64,000 bases of DNA from Aliamphritea ceti (GTDB taxonomy: Bacteria; Pseudomonadota; Gammaproteobacteria; Pseudomonadales; Balneatricaceae), in contig NZ_AP025282.1 of assembly GCF_024347215.1 (NCBI RefSeq), positions 5,084,001-5,148,000 on the forward strand, in the 5' to 3' direction. Positions 1-9,148 of the stretch are shown here, one piece after another. A program made the translations under genes and the position numbers. The notes under the pieces were generated by a model. That model did no database searches. It saw only the letters and a program-made list of their open reading frames with translations, and was not told the origin of the DNA. The stretch's first letter is position 1; each line of letters begins with the position of its first letter.

Positions 1-274
1 AATCGCGGTAAAACCAGAAGTGCTACTGCTGGATGAGCCTGCTTCAGCACTGGATCCGATCTCCACTCTGAAGATCGAAGAACTGATTCATGAACTGAAG
101 AAGGACTTCACCATTGTAATCGTTACGCACAACATGCAGCAGGCAGCACGTGTATCTGATTACACCGCCTTCATGTATATGGGCGATTTGATTGAGTTTG
201 GTGTCACAGATACTCTGTTCACCAATCCGGAGAAGAAACAGACTGAAGATTACATCACCGGTCGTTACGGATAA
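1..274 (+). CDS. pstB: PstB, phosphate ABC transporter ATPase (3' end only)
   Basis: This is the C-terminal third of the ATPase that powers the high-affinity PstSCAB phosphate importer at the inner membrane. The gene begins before the window; the reading frame starts at base 2. Visible are the Walker B aspartate/glutamate with D-loop ([12 protein letters not shown]) and the H-switch histidine ([18 protein letters not shown]), followed by the usual PstB tail ending in DYITGRYG. The threonine usual in DEPTSALDP is alanine here. It lies 14 bases before phoU, the standard pst-phoU arrangement, so the two are almost certainly cotranscribed. Confidence 0.93.
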   Translation, partial: IAVKPEVLLLDEPASALDPISTLKIEELIHELKKDFTIVIVTHNMQQAARVSDYTAFMYMGDLIEFGVTDTLFTNPEKKQTEDYITGRYG

Positions 275-288
275 CAGAGGAATTCACC

Positions 289-1032
289 ATGACATACGAA
301 CAGGATCACCACAGCACGCATATTTCCCAGCAGTTCAACGATGAACTGGAGCAGGTCCGTACCGAACTGCTGACAATGGGTGGCATTGTTGAGCGTCAGG
401 TTACTGACGCGATTGAAGCACTGATCGAGGGCGATGCCGAACTGGCTGAGCAAGCCCGTAAGAATGATCAGATCATCAATGATATGGAACTGATGATCGA
501 TGAACAGTGCACCCGGATCATCGCCCGTCGCCAGCCAGCCGCTGCCGATCTGCGACTTATCATTGCTATCAGCAAAACCATCAGCGATCTGGAACGCATG
601 GGTGACGAAGCTAGCCGTATTTGCCGCCATGCAATCGAACTGGCTGATGAAAACGGTAAAGGCCGTGGTTATCAGGAAGTTCGCCACATTGGCAATCTGG
701 TTCGCCAGATGCTTCAGGACTGCCTGACGGCGTTTGCCCGCAGCGACGCGGAAATGGCCTACAAAGTCGCCAAGAAAGATAAGTCCGTGGATCAGGAATA
801 CCGCACAGCTATGCGTACTCTGGTAACTTTCATGATGGAAGATCCACGCTCAATCTCAAACGTCATGAACGTGATCTGGGTTCTGCGTAGCCTGGAGCGT
901 ATTGGCGATCACACCTGTAACATGGCGGAGCATCTGATTTATCTGGTAAGCGGCACCGACGTACGTCACAGCAGCCTCAGTGATATCAAGAAAACCGTAC
1001 GTCAGCACGATGCTGACGAGAAAAACAGCTAA
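289..1032 (+). CDS. phoU: PhoU, phosphate-specific transport regulator
   Basis: PhoU is the cytoplasmic negative regulator that links the Pst transporter to the PhoR kinase and keeps the Pho regulon off when phosphate is plentiful. The 247-residue product is close to the usual 240 residues. It shows the two PhoU helical-bundle repeats, each with its metal-binding E-x3-D motif (DLERMGDEASRI near residue 100 and SLERIGDHTCNMAEHL near 205). An AGAGGAA ribosome site precedes the ATG. It directly follows pstB and ends before a strong terminator, so it closes the pst operon. Confidence 0.95.
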   Translation: MTYEQDHHSTHISQQFNDELEQVRTELLTMGGIVERQVTDAIEALIEGDAELAEQARKNDQIINDMELMIDEQCTRIIARRQPAAADLRLIIAISKTISDLERMGDEASRICRHAIELADENGKGRGYQEVRHIGNLVRQMLQDCLTAFARSDAEMAYKVAKKDKSVDQEYRTAMRTLVTFMMEDPRSISNVMNVIWVLRSLERIGDHTCNMAEHLIYLVSGTDVRHSSLSDIKKTVRQHDADEKNS

Positions 1033-1049
1033 CGTCAGCCATACTAAAA

Positions 1050-1075
1050 AAGGCAGCCAAAAGGCTGCCTTTTTT
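1050..1075 (+). terminator. Rho-independent terminator after phoU
   Basis: An AGGCAGCC/GGCTGCCT stem with a 4-base loop follows the phoU stop by about 18 bases and runs straight into a T tract. An A run on the other side could let it also serve the opposing gene at 1090-1371. Confidence 0.9.
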
Positions 1076-1089
1076 GTATCTGTTGGGGC

Positions 1090-1371
1090 TTAATCTTTTT
1101 CGATATGCAGAAAAATACGCCCGTTATTTTTCGGTTCGGCACGCATAATAAAGCCTTCAGCCTGAAAATGGCCGTAGTTCTTCAGGTCCTGCATCACATT
1201 CTCCGGTACCGAGCCGCCACACCAGCCTTGCACCATTTCCTTCATATAGCCAAGAAATAACGCGTCCAGTTCCCAAAGGTCACCCTGCATATCGCAGGTG
1301 GCAATGCCTTTCTTATCTGTCGCTCTCCGGTTTTGTTTTCCGGTTGCCTTCCCTCTGCGTTCGATCAGCAC
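1090..1371 (-). CDS. Small conserved-type hypothetical protein
   Basis: I do not recognise this 93-residue protein. It starts at GTG with a purine-rich GGAAGGA site a few bases upstream, which supports translation. The first 20 residues are strongly basic (RRGKATGKQNRRATDKK). The middle has an acidic/hydrophobic segment with one Cys-Gly-Gly, and the end reads as a compact alpha/beta tail (GFIMRAEPKNNGRIFLHIEKD). There is no signal peptide or membrane segment. It converges on phoU across a shared terminator and has no obvious functional partner. Confidence 0.6.
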   Translation of the reverse strand: MLIERRGKATGKQNRRATDKKGIATCDMQGDLWELDALFLGYMKEMVQGWCGGSVPENVMQDLKNYGHFQAEGFIMRAEPKNNGRIFLHIEKD

Positions 1372-1691
1372 AGTATATTTCCTTCCCCTGTTAGTTGTCA
1401 GTCAGGTACAACTCAACTCCTGTTCCCCAGTATTCCGATACTGAGAAATTGTGCGAAAATTAATTCTAGCTTAATAATTCTCTATCTTGTAGTACGTTTA
1501 TATCGAGACACACAAATAAGACGCACAGAAAACATAACGGATCTATTTGAAACATATAGCTTTCTGACAAAATGCTATTAAGTATGTGAAAAAGCTGGAT
1601 TTTCTACCCAGCAGCCGATATAGATTAGAACTGAATGGCAATTTTGGCATTTAGTAACGGCAACCCTTCAATTTGAACGGCGGAAACATCC
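1372..1691. other. AT-rich intergenic stretch between divergent genes
   Basis: These 320 bases separate the small reverse-strand gene from the diguanylate cyclase. They must hold both promoters, but I could not pick a convincing -35/-10 pair. No stable hairpin or repeat stands out. Confidence 0.5.
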
Positions 1692-3209
1692 ATGGCTGAC
1701 TATATCGTTTACGGCGACTTAAACTGTCCTTTCAGCTATGCACTGCATGAATTACTCAGTAGCCACAATCTGTTGTCTCAGGTTGAATGGCGGCTGGTCG
1801 AGCACACCGCCAATATCAGCAGCTATGCCAGTGCCACAGAAAGCATGTCGGAAACGGCCAGCGACATCTTTGACATCCGTAACCGCATCCCGGATATATC
1901 CATCACCTTACCCCCTAACCGCAGCGACAGTTATTTTCCAAGCTTGTGCGTGATTGCGATTGAGCAAATGAAACCCAACGGGGTGTCCTGCTTTCGGCAG
2001 GCTCTGTACCGCAACCTGTGGATTGAAGGTAAGGACATTGCAGATACGCCAGTGATATTCAATGCGCTGGAAAGCTGTAACCTGACCACCGAGATTGAAG
2101 CGAACGAGGCCTGTGAAGCTATCCTGCAGGACTGGCAGGCACAGTGGGAAGCCGGTAACTTCGGACTGCGTACTCCGGCAATTCTCAGCAGCGATGGCCG
2201 GCGTATGGTGGGCTTACAAAACTACCAGAATATTATCGAATTCTTTCAGGGTCAGACCGTCGAAAGCCCTGATCACCAGCCGACATCACAACACAAAGAG
2301 CGCCAGACTATTGCCGTCTATGGACAGGAAGCCTGTAACAAGCTCTGGAATGTATTGTCGATGCTGCGGGATAACTACAATTTGCTATTGCCGCAGTCAT
2401 GGCCGGCACTCAAAGAACAGCTGATATCGACCGACCACTGCCCGGATTTAGTCCTGATTCATCAGCCAGTAGAAGATAACAACCTGGCGGAACGCTGCCT
2501 CGAGCTGAACCACTACCTGCGGGAAAAACAGATTCCACTAGCCTGTATAGGCCCGGAACTGGACGACACTCTGGAAGCGTCTCTGTATGACGCCGGTACT
2601 GCAGACTATCTGCTTGAACATCGTAACCCGGCCATCATTCAGGCGCGTATCGGCATTCTGCTACAGCTGAAACGTTCTCATGATCTGCTCGCCCGCGCGG
2701 CCAGCATCGATAATCTGACCCAGGTATATAACCGGCGTGAATTCGAACGTACTCTGGAAATGGAATGGCGACGCAGCCAGCGCTCTAAACAGAGTCTGTC
2801 CCTGATCCTGCTGGATATCGATTACTTCAAAGCCTATAACGATCACTACGGGCACCTGAACGGTGACAACTGCCTGCGTCAGGTTGCTAAAGCTATTAAA
2901 GATTCAGCCCGGCGGGTACAGGATATTGTCAGCCGTTACGGCGGGGAAGAATTTTGTATTCTGCTACCGGAAACAGACCTGGCTGGCGCCCAAAAACTGG
3001 CTGAAAATATTCGCGATAACATTAACCGGTTGGCCATCCCTCACACCGGCGACCTCGCCGATAAAGTAACTGCCAGTTTAGGAATTTCGACGTTATTACC
3101 GGCGAATGGCAGCTCCCCCAGAGCCTTAATCGAACAGGCGGACCAGGCGCTATACAAGGCTAAATCTGCAGGTCGTAATCAGGTAATGGTGTTTAACCAG
3201 CGTCGTTAA
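1692..3209 (+). CDS. Diguanylate cyclase with N-terminal DsbA/thioredoxin-fold domain
   Basis: The C-terminal domain (about residues 335-500) is a GGDEF cyclase that makes cyclic-di-GMP from two GTP. It has an intact GGEEF active site (417-421) and an RxxD allosteric inhibitory site at 408-411, so it is probably active and product-inhibited. Residues 1-190 look like a DsbA/HCCA-isomerase thioredoxin fold, starting YIVYGDLNCPFSYALHE with a single active-site-type Cys12 (CPFS, not CxxC) and a cis-Pro-like segment near RTPAILSSDGRRMVG. Residues 205-320 resemble a degenerate receiver domain. There is no signal peptide or membrane span, so the protein is cytosolic. The fusion suggests thiol or glutathione-type sensing coupled to c-di-GMP, which is an inference. 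The start ATG follows a GGCGGAAAC stretch. Confidence 0.85.
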   Translation: MADYIVYGDLNCPFSYALHELLSSHNLLSQVEWRLVEHTANISSYASATESMSETASDIFDIRNRIPDISITLPPNRSDSYFPSLCVIAIEQMKPNGVSCFRQALYRNLWIEGKDIADTPVIFNALESCNLTTEIEANEACEAILQDWQAQWEAGNFGLRTPAILSSDGRRMVGLQNYQNIIEFFQGQTVESPDHQPTSQHKERQTIAVYGQEACNKLWNVLSMLRDNYNLLLPQSWPALKEQLISTDHCPDLVLIHQPVEDNNLAERCLELNHYLREKQIPLACIGPELDDTLEASLYDAGTADYLLEHRNPAIIQARIGILLQLKRSHDLLARAASIDNLTQVYNRREFERTLEMEWRRSQRSKQSLSLILLDIDYFKAYNDHYGHLNGDNCLRQVAKAIKDSARRVQDIVSRYGGEEFCILLPETDLAGAQKLAENIRDNINRLAIPHTGDLADKVTASLGISTLLPANGSSPRALIEQADQALYKAKSAGRNQVMVFNQRR

Positions 3210-3223
3210 GCCTGGTCACCAGC

Positions 3224-3442
3224 TCAGAGCGATTGTTCTACCATTGCTTTAATCTTGTGGGCTTTTTCAAAATGATCCAGCTGATGGCGCTGAATCCACC
3301 AGGTTGCGGCTTCCATCAGCAACTCAGGATCATCATTTTTATTGGCAAAAAATGCATAAAAAGACAGCCCTACATCTGTACCTTTTGACTGCATTTTTTT
3401 ATTACATACCGCGATTATCTTCTGTCTTAACTCTGGTCGCAT
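3224..3442 (-). CDS. Small DUF6500-like protein
   Basis: This 72-residue soluble protein is mostly helical. It carries the sequence VGLSFYAFFANKNDDPELLMEAATWW, which I associate with the DUF6500 family; the assignment is from memory. No catalytic motif or membrane span is visible. It lies 15 bases from the convergent diguanylate cyclase end and downstream of the DUF1415 gene on the same strand, so the two reverse-strand genes may be cotranscribed. Confidence 0.65.
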   Translation of the reverse strand: MRPELRQKIIAVCNKKMQSKGTDVGLSFYAFFANKNDDPELLMEAATWWIQRHQLDHFEKAHKIKAMVEQSL

Positions 3443-3503
3443 CGTTAAATACTGTCCCTGTTTTTCAATCTATATGCTTTAAGCCTCTCGACCTCAGCAA
3501 ACT

Positions 3504-4079
3504 TCAGCAATAATCAGCAAAGGGCGGAAAACGTTTTATAAGCCCGTCCCGGCCAAGCTTTTCCAGCCGCTGGATATTTCGCTCAGGAATATCTTCAGGA
3601 TTTTTAAAGCTGGTTAACGCCCGGCTCATTTGCGCCTCACGGATAATATGAAAAGTCGGATACGGCGCCCGGTTAGTCCAGTGACTGATATCATCAGCAG
3701 GCACCCCACCAAACAGATACCCCGGATGAAAGCTGGCCAGCTGCAATACACCTTCCAGTTCAGCTCTTTCTAACAGAATTTCGAACTCTGTCAGCATATC
3801 TAGATAATCGTAGAAATCAGCCAGCATATAAGGCGCGATGAGTAAGGTCGTGGAAATATCTTTTTCATCCGCCTGCATTAAGTTATCCAGCTCCTGCAGA
3901 TAGTCCACCGTCAGCTGTTTCTCAGTGGTGGCTTCAGAAACAAAGAAACGCAAGCTCTGATCTTTTAGGACAGGAGCCGCAAAAGGGCATAAATTCAGTC
4001 CGACAACCATGCTGCGGACCCAGTCTTCGGTCAGCTGACGCACATCGTCAGGACGCTTATCTTGAAAAGTAGTATTCAT
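3504..4079 (-). CDS. DUF1415 family protein
   Basis: The 191-residue product matches the DUF1415 pattern: an N-terminal LTEDWVRSMVVGLNLCPFAAP, a central ASFHPGYLFGG and a C-terminal NRAPYPTFHIIREAQMSRAL. The conserved Cys-Pro-Phe and His-Pro-Gly-Tyr-x-Phe motifs suggest an enzyme or ligand site, but the family has no established function. It is cytosolic, with no signal peptide. It is divergent from ubiC with about 200 bases between the two starts. Confidence 0.88.
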   Translation of the reverse strand: MNTTFQDKRPDDVRQLTEDWVRSMVVGLNLCPFAAPVLKDQSLRFFVSEATTEKQLTVDYLQELDNLMQADEKDISTTLLIAPYMLADFYDYLDMLTEFEILLERAELEGVLQLASFHPGYLFGGVPADDISHWTNRAPYPTFHIIREAQMSRALTSFKNPEDIPERNIQRLEKLGRDGLIKRFPPFADYC

Positions 4080-4280
4080 AACCTACATGGTACCCAAAGC
4101 TGCGAACCAGCCCAATCCCCGGCGCATAAATTCCTGCGTCAGCGCAATGAAAAAACTGGCTTTAACAGATCAAGTCTATGATTCCGCGAGGTAAGTGATA
4201 ACATAGCGGCTGTTTTAAAAGCGCAACTTACGTAACCTTCTTACGCAGCGCCAGTGAGACAAAGCCTTTGAGATTTTGCC

Positions 4281-4835
4281 GTGCCAATACCTTCAGCCCT
4301 GAATGACAACAGCTTCGACGTTCGCTGGTATACCCTGCGCCGTCCAGCCAGTACCGACGCACCTTTGTGCTGGCGCAAATGGTTGCTGGATCCGGGTTCG
4401 CTGACTCAGCGGCTGGTCAGTCTCAGCCAGGGCGATTTCCGGGTAGAAGTTATCCGCCAGGGCTGGTATCACCCCACCCGCTCAGAAGCTAAAGCACTTG
4501 GTATGCGGCCACGCCAGCTAGCTATTATTCGGGAAGTCCAGTTAATCGGTAATGGTCAGCCATGGGTATTTGCCCGCTCTGTCATACCGGCAACCACTCT
4601 TACCGGCAAACAACGGGAACTCAATTTTATTGGTAGCCGTTCACTGGGCACAATTCTGTTCCGGGATCCGACAATGCAACGGGGCCCTTTAAAAGTCAGC
4701 CGGCTCAAAATTCAGGATGGCGACTCAACCTGGGCACGCCGCTCCCTGTTTTATCTGAGTAATAAGCCGCTACTGGTATCCGAAGTATTCCTGCCAGCGC
4801 TACTTGAAGCACAAAATACAAATCCACAGGCCTAA
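4281..4835 (+). CDS. ubiC: Chorismate--pyruvate lyase
   Basis: UbiC removes pyruvate from chorismate to give 4-hydroxybenzoate, the first committed step of ubiquinone synthesis in the cytosol. Family landmarks are present: [20 protein letters not shown] carries the substrate-binding region, LGTILF follows, and the SEVFLPALL segment contains the active-site glutamate. At 184 residues it is slightly longer than the E. coli enzyme. Translation probably starts at the GTG; no strong Shine-Dalgarno is visible. Only five bases separate it from ubiA, so the two form a ubiCA operon. Confidence 0.92.
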   Translation: MPIPSALNDNSFDVRWYTLRRPASTDAPLCWRKWLLDPGSLTQRLVSLSQGDFRVEVIRQGWYHPTRSEAKALGMRPRQLAIIREVQLIGNGQPWVFARSVIPATTLTGKQRELNFIGSRSLGTILFRDPTMQRGPLKVSRLKIQDGDSTWARRSLFYLSNKPLLVSEVFLPALLEAQNTNPQA

Positions 4836-4840
4836 GCGTT

Positions 4841-5719
4841 ATGAGCAAACAGTTTTTCAGCAAAGACCGCCTCAATGCCTACGGCCAACTTATGCGGGTC
4901 GAAAAACCGATTGGCACTTATCTGCTCTTATGGCCGGCACTCTGGGCACTGTGGATTGCCGCTGAAGGTGTACCAAGCCTGCATCTACTGGTAATTTTTT
5001 GCCTGGGTACATTCCTGATGCGCTCGGCAGGCTGTGTGATTAATGATTTTGCTGACCGGAAAATTGATGGCCACGTAAAACGTACCGCCCTACGGCCGAT
5101 TCCTGCTGGCAGAGCCACCGCTAAAGAAGCCTTAGCGCTGTTCTTTGTGCTTATTGGCCTGGCCTTTGTATTAGTCCTGTTTACCAATACTCAAACCATA
5201 CTGCTATCTTTCGGCGGCGCTTTTCTAGCCGCCCTGTATCCCTTTATGAAACGCTATACTCACCTGCCACAAATTGTGCTGGGTATGGCTTTTGCCTGGG
5301 CAGTCCCTATGGCGTTCAGCGCCACCAGCGAGACTGTTCCACCTTATGCCTGGCTGATTTACACCGCTACTGTGCTCTGGACAACCGCCTACGATACTAA
5401 ATATGCCATGGTAGACCGGGACGATGATTTGAAGATAGGCGTGAAATCCACTGCTATTCTGTTCGGTGATGCCGACAAATTTATTGTCGGCATTCTGCAG
5501 GTATTGACCCTGCTAACCTTTATTTTGCTGGGCCAGCAATTAGAGATGGGTAAATACTACTTCCTGAGTTTGCTGGTCATGACAGGTTGTTTTATCTGGC
5601 AACAATGGCTCATCAGACACCGCCAGCGGGATAAATGTTTTCAGGCTTTTTTAAACAATCACTATGCCGGCATGGCACTCTTTATCGGCATCGCACTAGA
5701 CTATTGGCTAACAGTCTAA
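4841..5719 (+). CDS. ubiA: 4-hydroxybenzoate octaprenyltransferase
   Basis: UbiA is the inner-membrane prenyltransferase that attaches the polyprenyl tail to 4-hydroxybenzoate, using the product of the gene just upstream. The 292 residues hold about eight to nine membrane helices and both Mg-diphosphate motifs: [15 protein letters not shown] near residue 70 and [16 protein letters not shown] near 190. Length and motifs match the family well. It is followed by the phoB promoter region, so the transcript likely ends or reads through weakly there; I see no clear terminator. Confidence 0.95.
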   Translation: MSKQFFSKDRLNAYGQLMRVEKPIGTYLLLWPALWALWIAAEGVPSLHLLVIFCLGTFLMRSAGCVINDFADRKIDGHVKRTALRPIPAGRATAKEALALFFVLIGLAFVLVLFTNTQTILLSFGGAFLAALYPFMKRYTHLPQIVLGMAFAWAVPMAFSATSETVPPYAWLIYTATVLWTTAYDTKYAMVDRDDDLKIGVKSTAILFGDADKFIVGILQVLTLLTFILLGQQLEMGKYYFLSLLVMTGCFIWQQWLIRHRQRDKCFQAFLNNHYAGMALFIGIALDYWLTV

Positions 5720-5727
5720 TAATAACA

Positions 5728-5780
5728 GTGACATAAAGCTGTATTTGTCATATTTCTGTAACAGTTTAATAATCTAATAT
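5728..5780 (+). promoter_or_regulatory. Pho box and promoter of phoBR
   Basis: TTGTCAT, four bases, CTGTAAC (5745-5762) is the classic layout of two 7-base PhoB half-sites. A TAATAT -10 element lies 12 bases downstream (5775-5780), so the second half-site replaces the -35 box. A weaker copy (GTGACAT, AAAG, CTGTATT; 5728-5745) lies just upstream. This implies PhoB autoactivation. Confidence 0.75.
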
Positions 5781-5821
5781 GCTCGTCTAAAGAAATGTCA
5801 AAACGAATAAGGTGATCGAGC

Positions 5822-6517
5822 ATGTCATCCAATAAGCGAATACTGATCGTCGATGATGAAGCCCCTATCCGGGAAATGATAGCGGTTGCATTAGAAATGG
5901 CCGGCTACGAATGCATTGAAGCGGAATCCGCTCAGGCTGCCCACAGCATCGTTCTGGATGATAAGCCAGATATGGTTCTGCTGGACTGGATGATGCCAGG
6001 CATCAGCGGTGTAGAATTTGCCCGCCGGTTGCGCAAAGATGAAGTAACAGCCGATATTCCTATTATCATGCTAACCGCCAAAGGCGACGAGGATCACAAG
6101 ATTAAAGGTCTTGAATCCGGTATTGATGATTACATTACTAAGCCTTTCTCACCCCGTGAACTGGTTGCACGTCTGAAAACAGTACTGCGCCGTGCAACGC
6201 CAAAAGGCATCGAAGAGCCTATCACTGTCGACAGCCTGACACTCGACCCTGTTTCTCACCGGGTAAGCTCTGAACTGAAACCTCTTGAACTCGGCCCTAC
6301 CGAATTCCGCCTGTTACAGTTTTTCATGACCCATCAGGACCGCGCTTATTCGCGCAGCCAGCTGTTGGATATGGTCTGGGGTGGCAATGTTTACGTAGAG
6401 GAACGTACCGTCGATGTACATATCCGTCGGCTACGTAAAGCTCTGGGCGACCGTCATGAGTACCTGATCCAAACCGTGCGCGGCACCGGTTACAGATTCT
6501 CATCGCAAGTTGCTTAA
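5822..6517 (+). CDS. phoB: PhoB, phosphate regulon response regulator
   Basis: PhoB activates phosphate-starvation genes after phosphorylation by PhoR. The receiver domain (1-120) has the acidic pocket DDE, the phospho-acceptor aspartate in LLDWMMPG and the switch lysine in KPFSPREL. The C-terminal winged helix (about 130-229) has the recognition-helix region VEERTVDVHIRRLRKAL. At 231 residues it is the usual length. It lies behind a Pho box and about 50 bases before phoR, forming a phoBR operon. Confidence 0.96.
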   Translation: MSSNKRILIVDDEAPIREMIAVALEMAGYECIEAESAQAAHSIVLDDKPDMVLLDWMMPGISGVEFARRLRKDEVTADIPIIMLTAKGDEDHKIKGLESGIDDYITKPFSPRELVARLKTVLRRATPKGIEEPITVDSLTLDPVSHRVSSELKPLELGPTEFRLLQFFMTHQDRAYSRSQLLDMVWGGNVYVEERTVDVHIRRLRKALGDRHEYLIQTVRGTGYRFSSQVA

Positions 6518-6568
6518 GCCAAAGTATCCACGCTAAGCTGCCCACAGGCACCATTTAGGTTCGGTAGA

Positions 6569-7900
6569 ATGTACAACAGTAACCATTCAATCTCTGGCAG
6601 TTTATTTTTAACCACCCTGATCGGCGTAGTGCTCGGTCTGGTGATTGGTTATCCGGGCTGGACAGTCGCGATTCTGTTGTTCGGCTGGGGGCTGGTACAG
6701 GTTAAAGAATTCGCCCGCCTGCAAGAATGGCTGACAAAAGGTGACCGTTCTGATGTACCGGAAAGCAACGGCCACTGGGGTGAGCTGTTTGACGAAATGG
6801 CCCGGGAGCAGAAACGTAATCAGTCCCGCAATCAGTCACTGCGTAACATCATAACCCGCTTTCAGCAGTCCTCAGCGGCACTGGGAGACGGTATTGTCAT
6901 CATCGACAGGGATAACAACCTGGAATGGTGGAACCGTTCAGCAGACCGTTTGCTGGGCCTTAAGGTACAAACAGACCGTGGCCGTTCAGTCATGAACTTG
7001 CTACGAGACCCCCGTTTTATCCGTTATTACCGCAAAGAAAACTACGAAGAGCCACTGCAGTTATCGTCACCAATCGACGATCAGGTTGCGCTCGAGTACC
7101 AACTGACCAAATTCGGATTCGGCGACCGGATCCTGGTCGCCCGGGATATCACCCGTATTAACCAGCTGGAACAAACCCGGCAGGACTTTGTGGCAAACGC
7201 ATCCCACGAACTGCGGACCCCTTTAACGGTTATCCGCGGTTATCTCGAAACCTATCTCGATCAGGATCTGCCGGCACCTCTGCGACGTGGTCTGAACCAG
7301 ATGGCCAAGCAGTCTAAACGGATGGAGAATCTGGTATCAGGCCTGTTATTGCTATCCCGCCTGGAAGCCAGCCCACACATCTCTGACGAGCTGCCGTTAC
7401 CTATACAGTCAATAATTAACAAAATCGCTGACGATGCCCGTAGCCTTGGCAAAGATAAAAATCAGACCATTAAGCTGGAAGTTGATCCTGACCATAATCT
7501 GCTGGGGCAGGAATCAGAGATTTACAGTGCTTTCTCGAATCTGGTATTTAACGCCGTTCGTTATACACCGGCAGATGGCAATATTACGATTCGCTGGTGG
7601 GTCGATAAAAATGGCGCCCACTTTGCAGTTAAAGATAACGGACCGGGAATCGACAGCATTCATATCGACCGATTGTCCGAGCGCTTCTACCGGGTAGATG
7701 AAAGCCGTTCATCAGATAGCGGCGGCACGGGACTTGGTCTGGCAATCGTTAAACACGTACTCAACCGTCACGGTGGCAAGCTGGCAATTAAGAGTACACT
7801 GGGTAAAGGCAGTACGTTTAGTTGTCATTTCCCTAAAGAGCTTATCAATCAGGTTAAACATACGGTTGCTGAAGAAATAGACGAGCTGGACGACGACTAA
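6569..7900 (+). CDS. phoR: PhoR, phosphate regulon sensor histidine kinase
   Basis: PhoR is the membrane-bound kinase/phosphatase partner of PhoB. It has a short hydrophobic N-terminus with closely spaced membrane helices (about residues 10-45) and almost no periplasmic loop, as expected for a sensor that reads PstSCAB/PhoU. A PAS domain (about 90-195) follows, then the HisKA box with the phospho-histidine (NASHELRTPLTVIRGY) and the ATPase domain with N box (NLVFNAVRYTP), G1 (DNGPGID) and G2 (GGTGLGLAIVKH). The 443-residue length fits. It closes the phoBR operon before a terminator. Confidence 0.96.
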   Translation: MYNSNHSISGSLFLTTLIGVVLGLVIGYPGWTVAILLFGWGLVQVKEFARLQEWLTKGDRSDVPESNGHWGELFDEMAREQKRNQSRNQSLRNIITRFQQSSAALGDGIVIIDRDNNLEWWNRSADRLLGLKVQTDRGRSVMNLLRDPRFIRYYRKENYEEPLQLSSPIDDQVALEYQLTKFGFGDRILVARDITRINQLEQTRQDFVANASHELRTPLTVIRGYLETYLDQDLPAPLRRGLNQMAKQSKRMENLVSGLLLLSRLEASPHISDELPLPIQSIINKIADDARSLGKDKNQTIKLEVDPDHNLLGQESEIYSAFSNLVFNAVRYTPADGNITIRWWVDKNGAHFAVKDNGPGIDSIHIDRLSERFYRVDESRSSDSGGTGLGLAIVKHVLNRHGGKLAIKSTLGKGSTFSCHFPKELINQVKHTVAEEIDELDDD

Positions 7901-7914
7901 AACCGCTAATCCAG

Positions 7915-7953
7915 CGCATAAAAAAACCTGTCCGATGACAGGTTTTTTTATGC
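7915..7953. terminator. Bidirectional terminator between phoR and mltA
   Basis: A 12-base perfect inverted repeat (7921-7932 with 7937-7948) around a 4-base loop is rich in A on one side and T on the other, so it gives a T tract on both strands. It serves the convergent phoR and mltA genes. Confidence 0.92.
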
Positions 7954-7978
7954 TCAAAACTGGACAGCTAACGTCTGA

Positions 7979-9115
7979 CTATCGCGGCTTAGGTAACAGC
8001 GCAAATAACTCACCGGACTGCTTCATATGCCCCGCCAGTCGTTTTGCCCTTTCACCCCGGCCAAAGAATACATCAGCCCGTACCGGGCCTTTAATCGCTC
8101 CGCCGGTGTCCTGTGCCAGCACCAGCCGCTGATAATCAGAGTTATCAAACAGTGTCGTGCTCAACCATAACGGCGTGCCCAACGGTATAATTTTACGGTC
8201 AACCGCCACACTGCGTTCATTCGTCAGCGGCACATTCAGAGAACCCCGCGGGCCACTTTCAGTCTTGTCCGACAAATAAAAGAACACATAACTTGGATTT
8301 TGATTTTTCAGCCAGTCGGCCCGCTGTGGATTTGTCTCTAACCACTGATTAATCGAATCCAGAGAAATATCTTCCCGGGCGACTTCTCCGTTATCAACCA
8401 AAACCCGGCCAATCGGCTTATAGGCATGGCCATTCTGATCTTTATAACCAACACTCACCAGCTCTCCGGTATCCAGCTGAATCACACCTGAGCCCTGAAT
8501 ATGCAGAAAGAATGCCGCATTCGGATCATCAACCCAAAGCAACTCCTGGCCCGCCAAAGGCTGCCCAGGCCCGTCAATTTCCGCACGGCTGTAATAAGGC
8601 ATAACCTGATCGCCAATTACCCTGCCACGACAACGGGCAGAACGGTCCGCACAACTCTTAACCTGAATACCCAGCATATCCGCAGGCTTCTGATAGAGAG
8701 GATATGAATAACGCTCCGATTTTTGCAGGCTGCCATATAATAGCGGCGTGTAATACCCGGTAATCAGACCATCTTTACGGCCTTCGGTACCGTTAATCCG
8801 GTACACCTGAAAGTGCTTTTCAAAGAACACCCGTGCCTGCTGATTGTTCGGGTTATCAAGCTGATCCGCCGCCGTACATATACGCTGCCAGTCAGCGGAT
8901 TTCTTACGCAGTTTATTACATTGCAATAACAGCCCTGGCCAGACCTCGGCCTGCTGATCTTTTTGCCAACCGTCCAGTGACTGCCAGCTGACAGCCTCAC
9001 CTATACCGGCTTCTTTAGGTGCAAAACTGCACCCAGCCAATGCGGTTAAAGCAACCAAAGCGGTCAGGCGTAATGCCTGCTGAACACGGTGTCTGAATAC
9101 GATGCTTACTGCCAT
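7979..9115 (-). CDS. mltA: Membrane-bound lytic murein transglycosylase A
   Basis: MltA cleaves peptidoglycan glycan strands to 1,6-anhydro products from the inner face of the outer membrane. The 378-residue protein has a lipoprotein signal ending in the lipobox LTALAGC. The family core includes GLITGYYTPLLYG and the C-terminal 3D region QDTGGAIKGPVRADVFFG, whose aspartate is the catalytic acid. It is followed on the same strand, upstream, by cysZ; a 33-base gap with its own start region makes shared transcription possible. Confidence 0.94.
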   Translation of the reverse strand: MAVSIVFRHRVQQALRLTALVALTALAGCSFAPKEAGIGEAVSWQSLDGWQKDQQAEVWPGLLLQCNKLRKKSADWQRICTAADQLDNPNNQQARVFFEKHFQVYRINGTEGRKDGLITGYYTPLLYGSLQKSERYSYPLYQKPADMLGIQVKSCADRSARCRGRVIGDQVMPYYSRAEIDGPGQPLAGQELLWVDDPNAAFFLHIQGSGVIQLDTGELVSVGYKDQNGHAYKPIGRVLVDNGEVAREDISLDSINQWLETNPQRADWLKNQNPSYVFFYLSDKTESGPRGSLNVPLTNERSVAVDRKIIPLGTPLWLSTTLFDNSDYQRLVLAQDTGGAIKGPVRADVFFGRGERAKRLAGHMKQSGELFALLPKPR

Positions 9116-9148
9116 CGGTAATACCTGCTTATATTTGATTTATGCTTG

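Noticed and set aside
265..687. 140-residue reverse-strand reading frame across phoU
   Set aside because: Lies wholly opposite a clear phoU gene, has no family features and no ribosome site; a shadow of phoU codons.
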